NCBI RefSeq assembly: GCF_000621025.1
Contig: NZ_KK211205.1
Span: forward strand, 633,521-697,520
DNA from: Brackiella oedipodis DSM 13743
Lineage (GTDB): Bacteria; Pseudomonadota; Gammaproteobacteria; Burkholderiales; Burkholderiaceae_B
Reading direction: 5' to 3'
DNA length: 64,000 nt
Positions 1 to 8,245 of the stretch are shown here, one piece after another. A program made the translations under genes and the position numbers. The stretch's first letter is position 1, and each line of letters starts with the position of its first letter. Under the pieces are notes generated by a model. The model did no database searches. It was not told the DNA's origin and saw only the letters and a program-made list of their open reading frames with translations.

Positions 1-232
1 TGTCCAAGAGCGTGCTCGAAGACGCTATAAGCAGTTGAAAGAAAAAGGTTTTTCAGCTAAAATGAGCGACTTAGTTACAGACTTACAGAGTCGTGATAAG
101 CGCGATAGAGAGCGGGCCAATGGTCCCCTCAAAAAGGCGCCAGATGCTTATACGATTGATTCGACACATATGAGCACAGAAGCTGTCGTGCAGCAAGTCC
201 TCGATTATTGGCAAGACATTAATTCGAAGTGA
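1..232 (+). CDS. cmk: Cytidylate kinase, C-terminal end (partial)
   Basis: The frame is open from base 2 and ends with TGA at 230-232, so about 76 C-terminal residues are present and the start lies outside the window. CMP/dCMP kinase phosphorylates CMP and dCMP to the diphosphates in the cytoplasm. The visible part shows the lid region rich in Arg/Lys (RARRRYKQLKEKG, then QSRDKRDRERANGPLKKA) and the final helix with the conserved 'DAYTIDST' segment that closes this family. Its place directly before rpsA and ihfB is the usual proteobacterial order and supports the call. Identification is from the C-terminal pattern and synteny only. Confidence 0.88.
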   Translation, partial: VQERARRRYKQLKEKGFSAKMSDLVTDLQSRDKRDRERANGPLKKAPDAYTIDSTHMSTEAVVQQVLDYWQDINSK

Positions 233-320
233 CAGCGGCGTGACAATGTTGAATTGGCGCCTTGCGATTAAGTGTTCTCAGTACGTGAAGTATTTCAGGT
301 GTTTTACGTGCCAAGGTTTT

Positions 321-353
321 AAGGCTTTTAGCCTTTAAGCGTATACGCGCTTA
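321..353 (+). other. Two adjacent small hairpins after cmk
   Basis: AAGGCT-TTT-AGCCTT (321-335) is followed at once by TAAGCG-N6-CGCTTA (336-353). They lie in the 284-base cmk-rpsA gap. They could be an mRNA-end structure of cmk or part of a long rpsA leader; there is no clean T-run, so I do not call a terminator. Confidence 0.4.
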
Positions 354-458
354 GCCGCACTAGACTCTGTGTATATTTTTTTGGGTTTGTTTTGTCGCGA
401 GTATGATGCTGACGCTATGGCAGCACTTATATCAGCACAAAGCAATTTTCTTTAACTC

Positions 459-486
459 CACCGAAGTGATTTCGGTGTGCTTTTTT
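459..486 (+). terminator. Terminator-like hairpin in the rpsA leader
   Basis: A perfect 7-bp stem CACCGAA / TTCGGTG with a 5-base loop is followed by TGC and six T. It ends only 30 bases before the rpsA start codon, too close for a complete promoter to fit between. Transcripts reaching rpsA must therefore read through it, which suggests attenuation or a leader fold rather than simple termination of cmk. Confidence 0.6.
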
Positions 487-503
487 ATGGCGTTAAACGC
501 CAT
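487..503 (+). promoter_or_regulatory. Hairpin next to the rpsA ribosome binding region
   Basis: A perfect 7-bp stem ATGGCGT / ACGCCAT with a TAA loop ends 13 bases before the rpsA ATG. No strong Shine-Dalgarno follows; only a GGA at 505-507. A weak Shine-Dalgarno flanked by hairpins recalls the E. coli rpsA leader, where S1 represses its own translation. The role here is inferred. Confidence 0.45.
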
Positions 504-516
504 TGGATAATTTTTA

Positions 517-2232
517 ATGACATCCTTAACTTTAGAACAAGCCACTGGTGGCGAAAGCTTTGCAGACTTATTTGCCGAAAGCGTAAAAAACCAAGACATG
601 AAAACGGGTGAGGTGATTTCTGCCGAAGTCGTCAGAATCGACCATAACTTTGTCGTTGTTAACGCTGGTCTTAAATCTGAATCTCTCATTCCTATCGAAG
701 AATTCCTTAACGACCAAGGCGAACTTGAAGTCGAAGAAGGTGATTTCGTTTCTGTAGCCATCGACTCTCTCGAAAACGGTTACGGTGACACTGTTCTTTC
801 TCGTGACCGTGCGAAACGTCTCTCTGCATGGTTATCTCTCGAAAAAGCCCTAGAATCTGGCGAATTAGTCAATGGTACCGTCACCAACAAAGTTAAAGGC
901 GGTTTAACTGTTATGACTAACGGCATCCGTGCTTTCTTACCAGGTTCATTGGTGGATATTCGTCCTGTCAAAGACACTACACCATACGAAGGCAAAACGT
1001 TCGAATTCAAAGTTATCAAACTTGATCGCAAACGCAATAACGTTGTCTTGTCTCGTCGTGCCGTCCTAGAAGTGACGATGGGCGAAGAGCGCGAAAAACT
1101 TCTTGAAACGCTTCAAGAGGGCGCTGTGGTATCTGGTATCGTCAAAAACATCACTGAATACGGTGCCTTTGTTGACTTGGGCGGTATCGACGGTCTACTT
1201 CATATTACTGACATGGCTTGGCGCCGTGTCCGTCACCCATCTGAAGTATTGCAAGTGGGTCAAGAAGTCGAAGCCAAAGTCCTTAAATTCGACCAAGAAA
1301 AAAATCGTGTCTCACTCGGTATCAAACAATTGGGTGAGGATCCATGGATTGGTCTAGCACGTCGCTTCCCTAAAGGTACACGCCTCTTCGGTAAAGTCAC
1401 CAACTTGACTGAATATGGTGCCTTCGTCGAAGTCGAAACGGGTATTGAAGGTCTGGTTCACGTCTCTGAAATGGATTGGACTAACAAAAACGTTGATCCT
1501 CGCAAAGTGGTTAGCGTGGGTGAAGAAGTTGAAGTTATGGTACTTGAAATCGACGAAGAACGTCGTCGTATTTCTCTTGGCATGAAACAATGCCGTCCTA
1601 ACCCATGGGAAGACTTTGCCGCTAACTTTAACCGTGGTGACAAAGTGAAAAGCACCATTAAATCCATCACTGATTTTGGTGTGTTCGTTGGTTTACCAGG
1701 TGGTATCGACGGTCTTGTTCACTTGTCTGACTTGTCTTGGACTGAACCAGGTGAAGAAGCTGTCCGTAACTACAAAAAAGGCGATGATGTCGAAGCCGTT
1801 GTATTGGCGATTGACACCGAAAAAGAACGCATTTCTTTAGGTATCAAACAATTGGATGGTGATCCTTTCAACAACTACGTCGCTAGCAACGAAAAAGGTG
1901 CTGTCGTTAAAGGTACGATCAAATCCGTTGAGCCTAAAGGCGCCGTTGTTACCTTATCTGTAGACGTTGACGGTTACTTACGTGCCTCTGAAATCTCTAA
2001 TGGTCGCGTTGAAGATGCTCAAACTGTCCTAAAAGAGGGCGAAGAAATCGAAGCGATGATCATTAACATCGATCGTAAATCTCGTTCTATTCAGTTATCA
2101 ATCAAGGCTCGTGATAATGCTGAAACGGCCGAGAAACTCGAAAGCATCAAAGATTCAGGCGCTCAAACAGGTACCACCAACCTTGGTGCTTTGTTAAAAG
2201 CCAAACTGGATCAAGCTAAAGACGACGAATAA
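517..2232 (+). CDS. rpsA: 30S ribosomal protein S1
   Basis: At 571 residues it matches the usual 550-580 of proteobacterial S1. Six S1/OB-fold repeats can be followed at roughly residues 29-96, 114-180, 200-269, 286-356, 373-443 and 460-528, with the typical repeat signature (EYGAFV, GLVH, ISLGIKQ). S1 binds mRNA at the 30S subunit and melts 5' structure for initiation. The ATG at 517 begins the conserved N-terminal segment ([10 protein letters not shown]). The gene is preceded by two hairpins and a poor Shine-Dalgarno, consistent with autoregulation as known in enterobacteria. It is followed after 2 bases by ihfB, so the two are probably translationally coupled. Confidence 0.98.
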   Translation: MTSLTLEQATGGESFADLFAESVKNQDMKTGEVISAEVVRIDHNFVVVNAGLKSESLIPIEEFLNDQGELEVEEGDFVSVAIDSLENGYGDTVLSRDRAKRLSAWLSLEKALESGELVNGTVTNKVKGGLTVMTNGIRAFLPGSLVDIRPVKDTTPYEGKTFEFKVIKLDRKRNNVVLSRRAVLEVTMGEEREKLLETLQEGAVVSGIVKNITEYGAFVDLGGIDGLLHITDMAWRRVRHPSEVLQVGQEVEAKVLKFDQEKNRVSLGIKQLGEDPWIGLARRFPKGTRLFGKVTNLTEYGAFVEVETGIEGLVHVSEMDWTNKNVDPRKVVSVGEEVEVMVLEIDEERRRISLGMKQCRPNPWEDFAANFNRGDKVKSTIKSITDFGVFVGLPGGIDGLVHLSDLSWTEPGEEAVRNYKKGDDVEAVVLAIDTEKERISLGIKQLDGDPFNNYVASNEKGAVVKGTIKSVEPKGAVVTLSVDVDGYLRASEISNGRVEDAQTVLKEGEEIEAMIINIDRKSRSIQLSIKARDNAETAEKLESIKDSGAQTGTTNLGALLKAKLDQAKDDE

Positions 2233-2234
2233 AA

Positions 2235-2603
2235 GTGACGAAGTCAGAACTTATTAGCAGCTTGGCTGACCAGTTCCAGCAACTTGAAGTCCGAGATGTG
2301 GATTATTCTGTAAAAACTCTGCTTGATGCCATGGTCGAAGCCATGGCAGCAGGCAATCGCATAGAGATACGCGGTTTTGGGAGTTTTTCTCTGTCTGAAC
2401 GTGCCGCACGTATAGGACGTAATCCCAAATCTGGTGAACAGGTCAAGGTACCCGGCAAAAAGGTACCGCATTTCAAAGCTGGTAAAGAGTTACGTGAACG
2501 TGTCGACGCGGCTTTTCAAGCGTCGTTACAGTCAACTCAAACATCACAAAGAGAGCCTCTAGGTGATGTTCAGTCTAGTTATCAAGAAAGTAGGATGGCC
2601 TAG
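2235..2603 (+). CDS. ihfB: Integration host factor subunit beta
   Basis: 122 residues starting at GTG 2235, two bases after the rpsA stop. It belongs to the HU/IHF fold: N-terminal helices (TKSELI...LADQF), then the DNA-bending arm with the IHF/HU motif GRNPKSG at residues 61-67, whose proline intercalates DNA. It forms a heterodimer with IHF alpha that bends DNA by a sharp angle in recombination, replication and transcription. About 25 residues after position 97 (Gln/Ser rich) extend past the usual 94-100 residue length and look unstructured. There is no separate Shine-Dalgarno in the gap, so translation likely depends on rpsA. The rpsA-ihfB pairing is typical of proteobacteria. Confidence 0.95.
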   Translation: MTKSELISSLADQFQQLEVRDVDYSVKTLLDAMVEAMAAGNRIEIRGFGSFSLSERAARIGRNPKSGEQVKVPGKKVPHFKAGKELRERVDAAFQASLQSTQTSQREPLGDVQSSYQESRMA

Positions 2604-2625
2604 ACTGCGCGTCTAATCAACGTCT

Positions 2626-2684
2626 ATCCCGGACATGTTGACTTGGCTTTATTAAGCCGTGGTTGATGTCTCCGGGATTTTTTG
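2626..2684 (+). terminator. Terminator after ihfB
   Basis: A long imperfect hairpin with outer arms ATCCCGGA / TCCGGGAT and an inner stem around TTGGC...GCC is followed by a run of T (2678-2683). It ends the rpsA-ihfB transcript before lapA. Confidence 0.8.
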
Positions 2685-2753
2685 TAACTTGATTCGGTAC
2701 AATACTAGAAGTTTTAGCATTACAATGTGGGAAGTAAAAAAAGGGAGTCATTA

Positions 2754-3248
2754 ATGAAATATCTTGTTTGGTTTATTCGCTTAATCGTATTTGTTGTAGT
2801 GCTAGTATTTGCCTTACACAATACCGACCCTGTGACTGTCAATTTCTTCCAAGATTACAAAGTACAAAACGTGCCGCTTATTATTGTGCTCTTTATTACC
2901 TTTGCGGTGGGCGCAATCTTAGCCTTTTTGTTTATGATTCCAAAAGGCATTAAGAGCCAACACGCCAAATCTAAATTACGCAACGAGAATCGCCACCTCA
3001 ATCGCAAAATTGAAAACCTCAAACGCGAACTCGATCTGAGCGAACCTAATCCTAATAACGTTGCCGTGCCACACTCTAAAACCACGAGCACCGCGGTCAA
3101 AACAACGACAACGGCCAATTCGACGCCCAATCACGTCCCAAGTACCTCTAGCGCGCCTAGCCCGACTAGCACTAGTCCTGTCAAGACAACGCCTGTTTCT
3201 AAGACGACCCCTCAAAGCCCACAATCAACCACGTCAGCGCACCGCTAA
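2754..3248 (+). CDS. lapA: LapA (YciS-type) LPS assembly membrane protein
   Basis: 164 residues from ATG 2754, chosen because AAGGGAGT lies 5 bases upstream; an in-frame ATG at 2727 lacks such a site. Two membrane helices (about 3-20 and 41-61) flank the family signature HNTDPVTVNFF, followed by a charged coiled-coil-like helix (66-96). LapA partners LapB in adjusting LPS synthesis through FtsH-dependent LpxC turnover. Unusually, residues 105-164 form a tail made almost only of Thr, Ser, Pro, Lys and Ala, making the protein much longer than the approximately 100-residue E. coli form. lapB follows 23 bases on. Confidence 0.9.
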   Translation: MKYLVWFIRLIVFVVVLVFALHNTDPVTVNFFQDYKVQNVPLIIVLFITFAVGAILAFLFMIPKGIKSQHAKSKLRNENRHLNRKIENLKRELDLSEPNPNNVAVPHSKTTSTAVKTTTTANSTPNHVPSTSSAPSPTSTSPVKTTPVSKTTPQSPQSTTSAHR

Positions 3249-3271
3249 ACTTAATTTGCTAGGAGTAGGCT

Positions 3272-4474
3272 TTGGATTTTGAAGCGTGGTGGTTAGTTTT
3301 TATTCCACTTATTTTTGCGCTTGGTTGGCTGGCCGCAAAGGGCGATACAAGCCAGCTCTTGTTTGAAAGCAAGCGCTTGCCCGAATCGTACTTTAAAGGG
3401 CTGAATTTCCTTTTTAATGAAGATCATGATCGCGCCATTGATGCCTTTATGGAAGTGGCAGAACTGGATACCGAAACCATCGAGTTACATTTCGCTTTGG
3501 GTAATTTATTCAGACGTCGGGGCGAAATTGAACGAGCCATTCGTGTCCATCAAAGCCTCCTAACGCGGGATGATTTACCTGAACCTGATCAACAACATGC
3601 CTTGTATGAGTTAGGTCAGGATTATTTCAAGGCAGGGATGTTTGATCGCGCTGAAAATGCCTTTAAAGAAGTCCTTGAAACGCATTATCGTCTTGATGCG
3701 ATACGTGCCTTGATTCGTATCTACGAGGCTGAGCATGACTGGAGTCGTGCGCTTGATACCGTGAAATTGTTGCAAGCCATGCGTGATGAGGCAGTACCAC
3801 AAGTGGTGCATTATTACTGTGAATTAGCGCAACAAGCGCTTTTGCAAAAACCAGCAGATGTGCGCAAAGCCAATAGTCACCTGCAACATGCGCTGAATTT
3901 TATTGAGCGCCATCCTGAGCTACAAACCAGCGCCAGCACCGCTCGGGTACAGATTTTGCAAGCCCAAATGGCTCAATCCCAACACGATGTGGCCGCGCAA
4001 GCTCAACATTTACGTCAGGTGTTAGCCCTCACTCCGAATTATGCCGATTTAGTCGCTGAGCCCTTAATGCAATGTTGTGAACAAAGTCAGCAAGTTGAAG
4101 AAGGATTAGCAGATTTGCAAGCGCATTATCAAGCCTATCCATCGCTGAGTGTCTTTAAAACAATTCTGGCGTACAAGCGCAAGTATCAGAGTGAACAGGA
4201 TGCTTGGGAATTCGCGCGTGCTAGCTTGCAACATCATCCGTCCATCTTGGGACTGGACAAGCTTCTAGAAGTTGAACTCAAACAAGATGATGAGCAAAGT
4301 ACGAAATCCTCTCAGCAATTGACATTTATTCGTAGCAATATTCATAAGCAGGCTAGTCGTCTAGATCGTTTTGTTTGCAATGAATGTGGGTTCCAAACTA
4401 AGAATTTTTATTGGCAATGTCCAGGTTGCCATCAATGGGATACCTATACCACACAACGTCTCGAAGAACTTTAA
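3272..4474 (+). CDS. lapB: LapB (YciM) LPS regulatory TPR protein
   Basis: 400 residues, close to the E. coli length of 389. The start is TTG 3272 with AGGAGT five bases upstream. An N-terminal membrane anchor (about 4-21) is followed by TPR-type helical repeats through residue 340, then a rubredoxin-like metal knuckle with C369, C372, C383 and C386. LapB sits on the cytoplasmic face of the inner membrane and directs FtsH to degrade LpxC, balancing LPS and phospholipid. It overlaps rfaE1 by one base (TAATG), so the heptose genes are coupled to it. All features needed for function are present. Confidence 0.95.
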   Translation: MDFEAWWLVFIPLIFALGWLAAKGDTSQLLFESKRLPESYFKGLNFLFNEDHDRAIDAFMEVAELDTETIELHFALGNLFRRRGEIERAIRVHQSLLTRDDLPEPDQQHALYELGQDYFKAGMFDRAENAFKEVLETHYRLDAIRALIRIYEAEHDWSRALDTVKLLQAMRDEAVPQVVHYYCELAQQALLQKPADVRKANSHLQHALNFIERHPELQTSASTARVQILQAQMAQSQHDVAAQAQHLRQVLALTPNYADLVAEPLMQCCEQSQQVEEGLADLQAHYQAYPSLSVFKTILAYKRKYQSEQDAWEFARASLQHHPSILGLDKLLEVELKQDDEQSTKSSQQLTFIRSNIHKQASRLDRFVCNECGFQTKNFYWQCPGCHQWDTYTTQRLEEL

Positions 4475-5403
4475 TGAAGCAATTTTCTGCCGACATCGCC
4501 GCCACCAAAAAAATCCTTGTCGTGGGTGACCTCATGATTGATCGCTATTGGTTCGGTGAGGTCGAACGTATTTCTCCTGAAGCTCCTGTACCCGTGGTCA
4601 AAGTCGCCAAGCGCGAGGATCGTTTGGGCGGTGCCGCCAACGTCGCCCGTAATATTGTGAGTTTAGGCGTAGAAACAGCACTCGCCGGCCTAGTTGGGCA
4701 AGACGAGGGCGCCAGCCGCTTTCGGCAATTGGCTGCACAAGCCCATATAAAGACCTATTTGGGCGAACAAAGTCAAGCCCATACCACTATCAAAATGCGT
4801 GTTTTGGGGCGCCAGCAACAAATGCTACGCGTCGATTTTGAAGATGTTCCAGAAGCCGCCGCACTCGATCATTTGTATCAACAAGTGCAAGAGGTCATTC
4901 CTCAATTTGATGCCTTAGTGCTTTCTGATTACGCCAAGGGCGTGTTGCAGCACGTAGAGCAACTGATCAGCTTGGCGCGCCAACACCAAATCCCTGTCTT
5001 AATAGACCCCAAGGGCTTGGACTATAAGCGCTATCACAATGCCGATTTGATTTCTCCAAACCGCTTAGAATTACAACAGGCGGTGGGACCTTGGCACAGT
5101 GAAGCAGAGCTTACTCAAAAAGCCATGACCCTAAAAGAGCACTTAAACCTGCAAGCGCTATTGTTAACCCGCTCCGAGCAGGGGATGACATTGTATAGTG
5201 ATGAAGGGGTGTTCCACGAAAACGCGCAAGCACAAGAAGTGTTTGACGTCTCTGGCGCCGGAGATACGGTGTTAGCGACCCTCGCTGTGGCCAAAGTAGC
5301 AGGCTTGAGTTGGCAAGACGCTATGAAGCTTGCTAACAAAGCCGGTGGCGTGGTGGTTGGCAAATTAGGAACATCTGTTGTGACCTTAGAGGAATTATTA
5401 TGA
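4474..5403 (+). CDS. rfaE1: D-glycero-beta-D-manno-heptose-7-phosphate kinase (single domain)
   Basis: 309 residues of PfkB/ribokinase fold from ATG 4474, which overlaps the lapB stop. The substrate motif GGAANVARN lies at 52-60 and the catalytic motif GAGD at 261-264, with D264 the expected base. It phosphorylates heptose-7-phosphate at position 1 for ADP-heptose synthesis. The cytidylyltransferase-like domain of two-domain HldE is absent, so the adenylyltransferase (rfaE2/hldC) should be encoded elsewhere, as is common in betaproteobacteria. It overlaps hldD by four bases (ATGA). A longer in-frame start at 4411 would run inside lapB and lacks family similarity. Confidence 0.95.
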   Translation: MKQFSADIAATKKILVVGDLMIDRYWFGEVERISPEAPVPVVKVAKREDRLGGAANVARNIVSLGVETALAGLVGQDEGASRFRQLAAQAHIKTYLGEQSQAHTTIKMRVLGRQQQMLRVDFEDVPEAAALDHLYQQVQEVIPQFDALVLSDYAKGVLQHVEQLISLARQHQIPVLIDPKGLDYKRYHNADLISPNRLELQQAVGPWHSEAELTQKAMTLKEHLNLQALLLTRSEQGMTLYSDEGVFHENAQAQEVFDVSGAGDTVLATLAVAKVAGLSWQDAMKLANKAGGVVVGKLGTSVVTLEELL

Positions 5404-6392
5404 TTATTGTGACAGGCGCTGCCGGTTTTATTGGTAGCAATATAGTACAAGGCCTTAATCAACGGGGCATTACGGATATTTTAGCGGTAGATGATTTGAG
5501 TGATGGCCGCAAATTCAAGAATCTCAGCGATTTGCAAATAGCGGACTACCAAGATAAGGATTTATTTCGTCAAAACATTCGTGATGATAAGCTAGCCCAC
5601 GTACAAGCGATTATTCACCAAGGGGCGTGCTCCGATACCACTGAGTGGGATGGTCGCTATATGATGGATAATAACTACCAGGTGTCTTTGGAGTTATTAA
5701 ATTATGCTCAAGCGCACAAAATTCCCTTTATTTATGCCTCATCGGCCTCTGTCTATGGGGGTGGTCAGGTCTTTGTCGAGGACCTAAAAAACGAAGCGCC
5801 TCTCAATGTCTACGGCTATTCTAAGTTTCTCTTTGATCAAGTCGTGCGTAAGCGCCTAGCTCAGTCTCAAGCACAAATTGTTGGTTTGCGTTACTTCAAT
5901 GTATATGGCCCAAGAGAGCAGCATAAGCAGCGCATGGCTTCAGTCGCTTTTCATAATTTTAATCAGTTTATGCAAGAAGGTCAGGTGCGCTTATTTGGTG
6001 CTTATGATGGTTATGAGAACGGCGCACAAACGCGCGATTTTATTTCGGTCGAGGATGTTGTCAAGGTCAATTTACATTTCTTAGATAACCCACAGATCAG
6101 CGGTGTCTTCAATTGCGGTACTGGACATGGTCAACCCTTTAATGATATTGCCCACGCCGTGATTAATAGTGTGCGTCGGCATCAAGGCCAAGCTGAGCTA
6201 ACGCTGGCACAGCAAGTCGAACAGGGTTTACTGCAGTACATTGAATTTCCGGATGATCTTAAAGGTCGCTATCAGAGCTTTACTCAAGCTGATTTGCAGC
6301 ACCTTAAAAATACAGGCGGCTATCAGCAAACGTTTTTTGATGTCGCCACAGGTGTTAGTCGCTACGTGGATTATTTGCTAGGCAAGCAATAA
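5400..6392 (+). CDS. hldD: ADP-L-glycero-D-manno-heptose 6-epimerase
   Basis: 330 residues, an extended short-chain dehydrogenase/epimerase. The NADP-binding glycine motif GAAGFIG is at residues 6-12 and the catalytic Tyr-x-x-x-Lys at Y138/K142 (VYGYSK). The family segment [10 protein letters not shown] is present. The enzyme converts ADP-D,D-heptose to ADP-L,D-heptose, the donor for inner-core LPS. Length matches E. coli HldD (310) with a small surplus. It ends the lapA-lapB-rfaE1-hldD operon; the ATGA overlap with rfaE1 shows tight coupling. Confidence 0.96.
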   Translation: MIIVTGAAGFIGSNIVQGLNQRGITDILAVDDLSDGRKFKNLSDLQIADYQDKDLFRQNIRDDKLAHVQAIIHQGACSDTTEWDGRYMMDNNYQVSLELLNYAQAHKIPFIYASSASVYGGGQVFVEDLKNEAPLNVYGYSKFLFDQVVRKRLAQSQAQIVGLRYFNVYGPREQHKQRMASVAFHNFNQFMQEGQVRLFGAYDGYENGAQTRDFISVEDVVKVNLHFLDNPQISGVFNCGTGHGQPFNDIAHAVINSVRRHQGQAELTLAQQVEQGLLQYIEFPDDLKGRYQSFTQADLQHLKNTGGYQQTFFDVATGVSRYVDYLLGKQ

Positions 6393-6511
6393 AGCCGTGC
6401 TGAGTTTCCATCCTTAGCTGATCAATACTAGACAAAAAGAGCCTATACCGCCTTTTTCTGTAGGCACCTGATCCATAATCTAACCAGGTGATCAACAAAA
6501 AAAGGCAGTCT

Positions 6512-7024
6512 ATGCGTTATACACATCTTAGAGCGATACGTAGTCTATGCAGCAGCCCCCGGGTGTTGCAGGCAGTAGCCTTGTTGTGGCTGGGTCTTAT
6601 GACCACAGCGGCAACAGCTGAGCTTAATATTAATCGTGCCTCGTTACAAGAGCTACAAACTCTCAAGGGCATTGGCCCCAAAACCGCGCAGACTATTATT
6701 CAAGAGCGGCAGCGTGCGGGTGACTTTAGCGATATAGAGGATTTTGCGGCCAGGATTAAGGGCTTTGGGCTCAAGCGAAGTCGCAAATTACAGGCGCAAG
6801 GCGTCCAATTTGGTGACACGTCCCCAACGCAGCCGTCCATCGCTAAGCCCGAATCTGCACAACAGAGTACGTTCAGCCCGTCTCGGATTGAGCTGCACAA
6901 TAAAATGTTAAGCCAAGGCATCGAGCAACACCAAAAGCATCTTCAGAGTCGGCTACCGATACATATCACGCCCAAATCGGCCTCTATCAAGGATCAAGCG
7001 CCGTATTATATTAAACGACCCTAA
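6512..7024 (+). CDS. comEA: ComEA-type helix-hairpin-helix DNA-binding protein
   Basis: 170 residues from ATG 6512, chosen for AAAGGCAG four bases upstream; a GTG at 6488 is possible but weaker. A signal peptide or anchor covers about 1-36 (hydrophobic AVALLWLGLM, ending TAATA). The ComEA-type double HhH domain spans 38-98 with LNINRAS and LKGIGPKTA. In competent bacteria ComEA binds incoming DNA in the periplasm. The 70-residue tail is Gln/Ser rich with no domain I recognise. It may be a competence protein, but no other com gene is near, so a role in uptake is inferred. Confidence 0.85.
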   Translation: MRYTHLRAIRSLCSSPRVLQAVALLWLGLMTTAATAELNINRASLQELQTLKGIGPKTAQTIIQERQRAGDFSDIEDFAARIKGFGLKRSRKLQAQGVQFGDTSPTQPSIAKPESAQQSTFSPSRIELHNKMLSQGIEQHQKHLQSRLPIHITPKSASIKDQAPYYIKRP

Positions 7025-7128
7025 TGACCAAAGCCGATGATTGGCAGTGGGCTTAATGCATAAATCTTGGGGTGGACAAGTGCTATAGGCCGGGCGTGAC
7101 GTGCTAAAATCCAGTATTTAATGAGTCC

Positions 7129-8055
7129 ATGGTCATGATGAATTACCCTAGCTTAGAAGAGATTATTGGCAATACCCCGATCGTGCGTCTGCGGCATTTG
7201 CCTGCACGTTATCAGGTCGCCGATACGGTCAATGTCCTCGCTAAGTTGGAAGGACATAATCCCGGCGGCTCAGTCAAAGACAGAGCAGCTTTAGCCATGA
7301 TTCTGGCGGCCGAGCAAAAGGGCTTACTCAAGCCGGGCGATCGGCTCATCGAAGCTTCAAGTGGTAATACTGGCATTGCTCTAGCGATGGCCGCCTGTCT
7401 TCGAGGTTATAAAATCACCATCGTCATGCCTGATAATCTTTCGCAAGAACGGCGCGATGTCATGACGGCTTATGGGGCTGATATTGTTCTCACGCCAGCG
7501 GCTCAGGGCGGCATGGAGCTAGCACGCGATACCGCCCAACAATTACAGGCGCAAGGTAAGGGAATTATCCTCAATCAATTCGCCAATCCGGCGAACCCCC
7601 AAGCGCATATCATGGGTACGGGGCCAGAAATTTGGCAACAAACGCAAGGCACGATCACGCATTTTGTGAGTGCGATGGGAACCACGGGTACGATTATGGG
7701 GACCTCCACTTACCTCAAACAACAAAACCCAGCCATTCAGATTATCGGCGTTCAACCGAGTCCCGGTGCACAGATCACAGGGATTCGAAAATGGTCCAAA
7801 GGCTACGAGCCAGAGATCTATGATGCCGAGCAAATCGATCGTCTTGAGTATGTCGAGCAACAAGAGGCTGAGGTGATGACAAGACAATTAGCGCAGGTTG
7901 AGGGCATTTTTGCAGGCGTGTCTTCTGGAGGCGCGCTGGTGGCAGCATTACGGGTCGCCGCGAGTTTGAAGCAGGGGACGGTGTTGTTTATTGTTTGTGA
8001 TCGCGGTGATCGCTATGTTTCCTCTGGTTTATTTCAGTGCCCTAAGTCGGCCTAA
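7129..8055 (+). CDS. cysM: Cysteine synthase B
   Basis: 308 residues of the PLP fold-type II family. The PLP lysine is K50 in GGSVKDR, and EASSGNTGI (75-83) forms the substrate/phosphate loop. It makes cysteine from O-acetylserine and sulfide or thiosulfate. The CysM subgroup is suggested by LEEIIGNTPIVRL and the length near 300. Four Met codons cluster at 7129-7140; ATG 7138 would begin nearest the family start, and none has a clear Shine-Dalgarno. It stands alone between comEA and the cbb3 cluster. Confidence 0.93.
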   Translation: MVMMNYPSLEEIIGNTPIVRLRHLPARYQVADTVNVLAKLEGHNPGGSVKDRAALAMILAAEQKGLLKPGDRLIEASSGNTGIALAMAACLRGYKITIVMPDNLSQERRDVMTAYGADIVLTPAAQGGMELARDTAQQLQAQGKGIILNQFANPANPQAHIMGTGPEIWQQTQGTITHFVSAMGTTGTIMGTSTYLKQQNPAIQIIGVQPSPGAQITGIRKWSKGYEPEIYDAEQIDRLEYVEQQEAEVMTRQLAQVEGIFAGVSSGGALVAALRVAASLKQGTVLFIVCDRGDRYVSSGLFQCPKSA

Positions 8056-8164
8056 ACTCAGCATTTCTGCGCTTTGGCGCATGACATAAAACAAACAAAG
8101 CCCTGTAAGCACATGCGTCACGGTCAATTAAGGCCTACAATAACAGGCTGCATAGTATTTTTAC

Positions 8165-8179
8165 GCCAGTGCCACTGGC
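8165..8179. promoter_or_regulatory. 15-base palindrome before the CcoI-like gene
   Basis: GCCAGTG-C-CACTGGC is a perfect inverted repeat of 7-base arms with a one-base centre, 66 bases before ATG 8246. The very short centre fits a protein operator better than an RNA hairpin. No family of regulator is recognised from the sequence. Confidence 0.35.
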
Positions 8180-8245
8180 TTATGCTTGGCGTATCGATGC
8201 TGATTTTTGGCTCATCTTACACTTTTTTGTCTCATTATCCTAACT

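Noticed and set aside
5115-5462. 115-codon minus-strand frame inside rfaE1/hldD
   Set aside because: Shadow of two well-supported genes.
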